NCBI RefSeq assembly: GCF_026339955.1
Contig: NZ_JAPEPW010000001.1
Coordinates: forward strand, 4,645,001 to 4,709,000
Origin: Streptomyces sp. NBC_01549
GTDB lineage: Bacteria; Actinomycetota; Actinomycetes; Streptomycetales; Streptomycetaceae
Length of the DNA stretch: 64,000 bases
Direction of reading: 5' to 3'
The stretch's first letter is position 1; every line of letters begins with the position of its first letter. Below the pieces are notes generated by a model. The model had not been told where the DNA came from and searched no databases. It was given only the letters and a program-made list of their open reading frames with translations. Positions 60,320 through 64,000 of this stretch are shown piece by piece. The translations under genes and the position numbers were made by a program.

Positions 60320-62194
60320 GTGAGCGACACACAGACCCTGATCGAGAACCGTCCGCCGTCCGTGGCGGCCCTCTTCCTGGAGCGCGTGGCAGCCACGCCG
60401 GACGCCGAGGCCTACCGCTACCCGGTCCCGCCTGCCTCGGGCGAGGGCCCGGACGAGTGGAAGTCACTGAGCTGGGCGCAGGCCGCCGAGCGGGTCTACG
60501 CCATCTCGGCCGGACTGATCGAACTGGGCGTCCAGCCGGAGCAGCGCGTCGCGCTCGCCTCCTCCACCCGGGTCGAGTGGATCCTCGCCGACCTCGGCAT
60601 CATGTGCGCGGGCGCGGCCACGACGACGATCTACCCGCAGACGAACGCCGGGGAGTCCGCGTTCATCCTCTCCGACTCCGACAGCAAGGTCCTGATCGCG
60701 GAGGACGCGGCTCAGCTCGCCAAGGCGCGGGAGAAGCGCGCCGAGCTGCCCGCACTCACCCACATCGTCGTCATCGACCCGGCCGGCGTCGAGACCGGTG
60801 ACGGGGTGCTCACCCTCGCCGAACTGGAGACGCGCGGTGCCGCGTATGTGGAGAAGAACCCCGAGCTGATCAAGGAGCGCGTCGGCGCGATCACCGCCGA
60901 CCAGCTCGCCACCCTCATCTACACCTCCGGCACCACCGGCCGCCCCAAGGGCGTCCGCCTCCCGCACGACAACTGGTCGTACATGGCGAAGGCCATCGCC
61001 GCGACCGGGCTGCTCGGCCCTGACGACGTGCAGTACCTGTGGCTGCCGCTCGCCCACGTCTTCGGCAAGGTGCTCACCTCCGGCCAGATCGACATCGGGC
61101 ACGTCACCGCCGTCGACGGCCGTGTCGACAAGATCATCCTGAATCTGCCGGTCGTGCAGCCGACGTACATGGCGGCCGTCCCGCGCATCTTCGAGAAGGT
61201 CTACAACGGGGTCGCGGCCAAGGCGCGGGCCGGCGGCGGTGCCAAGTACAAGATCTTCCAGTGGGCCGCCGAGGTCTCCCGCGAGTACGCGAAGGCCAGC
61301 CAGGACAACTTCCGCCGTACCGGCACGGCCTCCGTCCCCTTCGGGCTGGGCGCCAAGCACAAGGTCGCGGACGCGCTCGTCTTCGCCAAGATCCGCGAGG
61401 CGTTCGGCGGCCGGCTGCGTGCCTGCGTCTCCGGCTCCGCCGCGCTCGCCCCCGAGATCGGCTACTTCTTCGCGGGCGCCGGCATCCACATCCTGGAGGG
61501 GTACGGCCTCACGGAGTCCTCCGCGGCCTCCTTCGTGAACCCCGGAGAGGCGTACCGCACCGGCACGGTCGGCAAGCCGCTGCCCGGCACGGAGGTGCGC
61601 ATCGCGGACGACGGCGAGATCCTGCTGCGCGGCCCCGGCATCATGGAGGGCTACCACGGGTTGCCCGAGAAGACCGCCGAGGTCCTCGAATCCGACGGCT
61701 GGTTCCACACCGGCGACATCGGCGAGCTGTCGCCCGACGGGTACCTGCGCATCACCGACCGCAAGAAGGACCTCATCAAGACCTCGGGCGGCAAGTACAT
61801 CGCGCCCGCCGAGGTCGAGGGCCAGTTCAAGGCCGTCTGTCCCTACGTCTCCAACATCCTCGTGCACGGCGCCGACCGGAACTTCTGCACCGCCCTCATC
61901 GCCCTGGACGAACCGTCCATCCTGGAGTGGGCGAAGGAGAACGGGCTGGAGGGCAAGTCGTACGCCGAGGTCGTCGCGGCCCCCGCCACGGTCGCCCTCG
62001 TCGAGGGGTACGTCAAGGAACTCAACGAGGGGCTCCAGCGGTGGCAGACCATCAAGAAGTTCCGGTTGCTGCCGCGGGATCTCGATGTGGAGCACGGGGA
62101 GATCACGCCGAGTCTGAAGTTGAAGCGGCCGGTGGTGGAGCGGGAGTACAAGGCGTTGATTGAGGAGATGTACGCGGGTTCTCGGGAAGCGTGA
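60320..62194 (+). CDS. Long-chain fatty acid--CoA ligase (AMP-dependent)
   Basis: 624 aa. The GTG has GGAGG at 5 nt. ANL-superfamily motifs are intact: the P-loop LIYTSGTTGRPKGV near residue 200, the LWLPLAHVFGK gate region, EGYGLTESSAAS, the WFHTGDIGELSPDGYLRITDR adenylate motif, and KKDLIKTSGGKYIAPAEVEG with the hinge. The length and the HVFGK/VPRIFEKVY segments fit the FACL/FadD15 group. It activates long-chain fatty acids to acyl-CoA for degradation or lipid synthesis. A long leader and two palindromes upstream suggest regulated expression. Confidence 0.95.
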   Translation: MSDTQTLIENRPPSVAALFLERVAATPDAEAYRYPVPPASGEGPDEWKSLSWAQAAERVYAISAGLIELGVQPEQRVALASSTRVEWILADLGIMCAGAATTTIYPQTNAGESAFILSDSDSKVLIAEDAAQLAKAREKRAELPALTHIVVIDPAGVETGDGVLTLAELETRGAAYVEKNPELIKERVGAITADQLATLIYTSGTTGRPKGVRLPHDNWSYMAKAIAATGLLGPDDVQYLWLPLAHVFGKVLTSGQIDIGHVTAVDGRVDKIILNLPVVQPTYMAAVPRIFEKVYNGVAAKARAGGGAKYKIFQWAAEVSREYAKASQDNFRRTGTASVPFGLGAKHKVADALVFAKIREAFGGRLRACVSGSAALAPEIGYFFAGAGIHILEGYGLTESSAASFVNPGEAYRTGTVGKPLPGTEVRIADDGEILLRGPGIMEGYHGLPEKTAEVLESDGWFHTGDIGELSPDGYLRITDRKKDLIKTSGGKYIAPAEVEGQFKAVCPYVSNILVHGADRNFCTALIALDEPSILEWAKENGLEGKSYAEVVAAPATVALVEGYVKELNEGLQRWQTIKKFRLLPRDLDVEHGEITPSLKLKRPVVEREYKALIEEMYAGSREA

Positions 62195-62220
62195 GGCTGT
62201 TCGTTGTCGGCTGCGGGTGA

Positions 62221-62295
62221 GTGGGGGCTGGTCGCGCCCACGCGGCGGAGCCGCATATGTCGCGGCCCCGCGCCCCTAAAGGGCGCGGTTGCGGC
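62221..62295. repeat. Dispersed hairpin repeat, copy 3 (variant with insert)
   Basis: It begins with the same gtgggggctggtcgcgc as copy 2 and rejoins it at ccccgcgcccct (62266-62277), with a 28-bp segment at 62238-62265 replacing the agtt of copy 2. A hairpin gcgccc-ctaaa-gggcgc ends it. It lies between convergent genes and overlaps the end of the response regulator gene. Confidence 0.7.
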
Positions 62296-62860
62296 CCAGC
62301 CCTGCCACCAGGCTCTGCAGTTCTCGGACCTGCCTCCGTAGGTCGGAAACGTCCGGGGGGTCCTCGGACGACAAGCGCTTCTCCAAGGCCGCAAGCCGCG
62401 TGCTGATCTGGGCCGCATGAGTGTGTTCCTGGGTCAGCAGGCGTTCCAGTTGCTGGTTCTTGCGGTGGAGGTCCAGGAAGACCGTGACCTTGGCGCGCAG
62501 GACCCAGGGGTCGAACGGCTTGGTCAGGTAGTCGGCGGCGCCGGTGGCGTAGCCGCGGAAGGCGTAGCCCGCGTCGGCGTCGGTGCCGGTCAGGAAGATG
62601 ATCGGGACGTCCTTGGTCTGGTCGAGCCGCTTGATGTTGGCGGCGGTCTCGAAGCCGTCCATGCCCGGCATGCGGATGTCCAGGAGGACGACGGCGAAGC
62701 GTTGCCTGAGCAGTGCCTTCATCGCCTCCTCGCCCGAACGCGCACGTACGAGCGGCTCGTTGAGGGACCCCAGGACGGCCTCCAGCGCGATCAGGTTGTC
62801 CTCCATGTCGTCGACCAGGAGGATGCTGGCGCGCTCGTAGGTCGTTTCCTCAGCGCTCAT
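62276..62860 (-). CDS. Response regulator (receiver domain with coiled-coil output)
   Basis: 194 aa from ATG 62860 (MSAEETTYERASILLVDDME), after GAGGA; ATG 62875, overlapping the upstream stop, would add five. The receiver domain (about 10-125) has the acidic pair in LLVDDMEDN, the phospho-acceptor Asp in VVLLDIRMPGMDGFE, the Thr in IIFLTGTDAD and the Lys in DYLTKPFDP. The last ~70 residues form coiled coil (KNQQLERLLTQEHTHAAQIS, then RLAALEKRL). No DNA-binding domain, so it acts by protein contact. It is coupled to the hybrid kinase gene upstream. The final residues GRNRAL are encoded by the dispersed repeat. Confidence 0.92.
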   Translation of the reverse strand: MSAEETTYERASILLVDDMEDNLIALEAVLGSLNEPLVRARSGEEAMKALLRQRFAVVLLDIRMPGMDGFETAANIKRLDQTKDVPIIFLTGTDADAGYAFRGYATGAADYLTKPFDPWVLRAKVTVFLDLHRKNQQLERLLTQEHTHAAQISTRLAALEKRLSSEDPPDVSDLRRQVRELQSLVAGLGRNRAL

Positions 62861-62871
62861 GGTGACTGTCC

Positions 62872-64000
62872 TCATTCGGTCGTCGGCGGGGCCGCGGCCT
62901 CCTCGGACGATGTGCTCGGCCCCGGAACAACGGATCCTTCGGAGTCGCCCCGCTCCGCGTCGTGCGCGCTCTCCGGGTCGAGGAGGGCGCAGACGACCGT
63001 GAGCAGCTGGTCGACGTCCACCGGCTTGGGTACGTAGTCGTTGGCACCGCGCGCGATGGACTTCTCGCGGTCTCCCGGCATCGCCTTCGCGGTGAGCGCG
63101 ACGATCGGCAGGCCCGTCCAGCGGGGGGTGCGGCGGATGGCGGAGATCGTCTCGTAGCCGTCCATCTCCGGCATCATGATGTCCATCAGGACGAGTTCCA
63201 CGTCGGGGTTACGCTCCAGGGTCTCGATGCCCTCGCGGCCGTTCTCCGCGTACAGGACGGGCATGCCGACGCGGCCCAGGACATGGGTGAGCGCGAAGAC
63301 GTTGCGGATGTCGTCGTCCACGATCAGCACCCGCCGCCCCGGCAGGACCTGACCGGCCCGGCCGGCCTTCCACGCCTCCAGCTTGGTGGGGGTGGGCCAG
63401 GAGTCGTCGGTGTCGTGCGAGGTGTACGGCTCGGTGGACAGTTGCTCGGGCACGAGCGGCCGGTGGTCCTCGGGGGCGGGGCCGGTCGCCGTGTGTCCGG
63501 GGCTGATGACAGGGACGTACAGCGTGAAGGTGGAGCCCTTGCCGGGGGCGCTCTCCGCGATGATGCGGCCGCCGAGCAGCCCGGCGATCTCCCGGCTGAT
63601 GGAGAGGCCGAGGCCGGTGCCGCCGTACTTGCGGTTGGTGGTGCCGTCGGCCTGCTGGAACGCCTCGAAGATCACCGGGAGTTTCTCGGCGGCGATCCCG
63701 ATGCCGGTGTCGGAGACGGCGAAGGCGATCACGTCGTCGCTGTTCTCCCGGGTGAAGGCGTGGTCGGGGTCCTTGAGGCGGTTGACGCGCAGTTCGACCC
63801 GGCCGGTCGCGGTGAACTTGATCGCGTTGGACAGCAGATTGCGCAGGATCTGCTGGAGCCGCTGCTCGTCCGAGTACATCTCCCGCGGTACGTCCTCCCC
63901 GACCGTCACCTCGAAGGCGAGACCCCGGTCGAGGGTGAGCGGGCGGAACGTGGCGTGGACGTAGTCGAGGAGTTTGATCAGGGGGAGCTTCTTCGGGCGT
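62872..64000 (-). CDS. Hybrid sensor histidine kinase / response regulator, partial (5' end outside window)
   Basis: At least 375 C-terminal residues; the frame stays open to the window edge and the phospho-accepting His is not included. The HATPase domain shows the N-box (QQILRNLLSNAIKFT), G1 (VSDTGIGIA), F-box (IFEAFQQADGTTNRKYGGTG) and G2 (GLGLSISREIAGLLGG). A receiver domain follows with VLIVDDDIRN, the Asp in LVLMDIMMPEMDGYE, ALTAKAMPG and KPVDVDQLL. The acidic Ser/Pro tail ends the protein. In Streptomyces such kinases usually carry long HAMP repeats upstream. Its stop overlaps the region of the downstream response-regulator start, so the two form one signalling unit. Confidence 0.93.
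   Translation of the reverse strand, partial: RPKKLPLIKLLDYVHATFRPLTLDRGLAFEVTVGEDVPREMYSDEQRLQQILRNLLSNAIKFTATGRVELRVNRLKDPDHAFTRENSDDVIAFAVSDTGIGIAAEKLPVIFEAFQQADGTTNRKYGGTGLGLSISREIAGLLGGRIIAESAPGKGSTFTLYVPVISPGHTATGPAPEDHRPLVPEQLSTEPYTSHDTDDSWPTPTKLEAWKAGRAGQVLPGRRVLIVDDDIRNVFALTHVLGRVGMPVLYAENGREGIETLERNPDVELVLMDIMMPEMDGYETISAIRRTPRWTGLPIVALTAKAMPGDREKSIARGANDYVPKPVDVDQLLTVVCALLDPESAHDAERGDSEGSVVPGPSTSSEEAAAPPTTE

Overview
This window comes from a Streptomyces or very close actinomycete chromosome. The DNA is uniformly GC-rich with strong third-position GC, GTG and even TTG starts are common, and several promoters place a TAnnnT -10 hexamer 6-8 nt before a start codon (leaderless mRNA). 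The core order (rne, rplU, rpmA, obgE, proB, proA, nadD, an LCP gene, rsfS, leuS, comEA/comEC, holA, rpsT, lepA) is the conserved Streptomyces arrangement.

1-9.0 kb: the end of a CHAD protein, a B12-binding radical SAM protein, and its partner DUF2344 protein at 8.1-8.9 kb. Between the two radical SAM-linked genes lie an unusual permease-phosphatase-kinase fusion, a TerD-like protein and a Trp-rich membrane repeat protein. 9.2-15.7 kb: RNase E/G with long repetitive arms, ribosomal L21 and L27, and the Obg GTPase. 15.9-25.7 kb: a cell-envelope block with a PhoD-like phosphodiesterase (frameshifted), a sulfotransferase-like gene (frameshifted by an 8-bp tandem duplication), a fused cytidylyltransferase-reductase, a CDP-polyol phosphotransferase, a GT2 glycosyltransferase and a divergent pyruvyltransferase-like gene. 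Together these look like a wall (teichoic-acid type) glycopolymer locus.

25.9-37.0 kb: proline biosynthesis (proB, proA), two paralogous single-pass membrane proteins with leaderless promoters, an M48 protease, two tiny membrane proteins, nadD, a divergent LCP protein, rsfS and a coupled histidine phosphatase. 37.1-41.6 kb: two identical tRNA-Ala(GGC) genes in direct orientation bracket a 4.4-kb segment with an XRE regulator, a divergent drug-type MFS pump, two tiny four-cysteine proteins and a GT87 mannosyltransferase-like membrane protein. 41.6-44.6 kb: a two-gene redox operon (NuoF-ferredoxin fusion plus a heme-b-type membrane protein).

44.6-57.1 kb: leuS with a leucine-codon leader peptide and attenuator, a coiled-coil membrane protein, a DegV protein, comEA-comEC, an arylamine N-acetyltransferase, a YceI protein behind a promoter with a perfect palindrome, a small acidic protein and holA. 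57.5-64 kb: rpsT and lepA (divergent), a long-chain acyl-CoA ligase, and a response regulator downstream of a hybrid histidine kinase that runs off the end. Three copies of a dispersed GC-rich hairpin repeat sit at gene ends. No CRISPR array, prophage or insertion sequence was seen.
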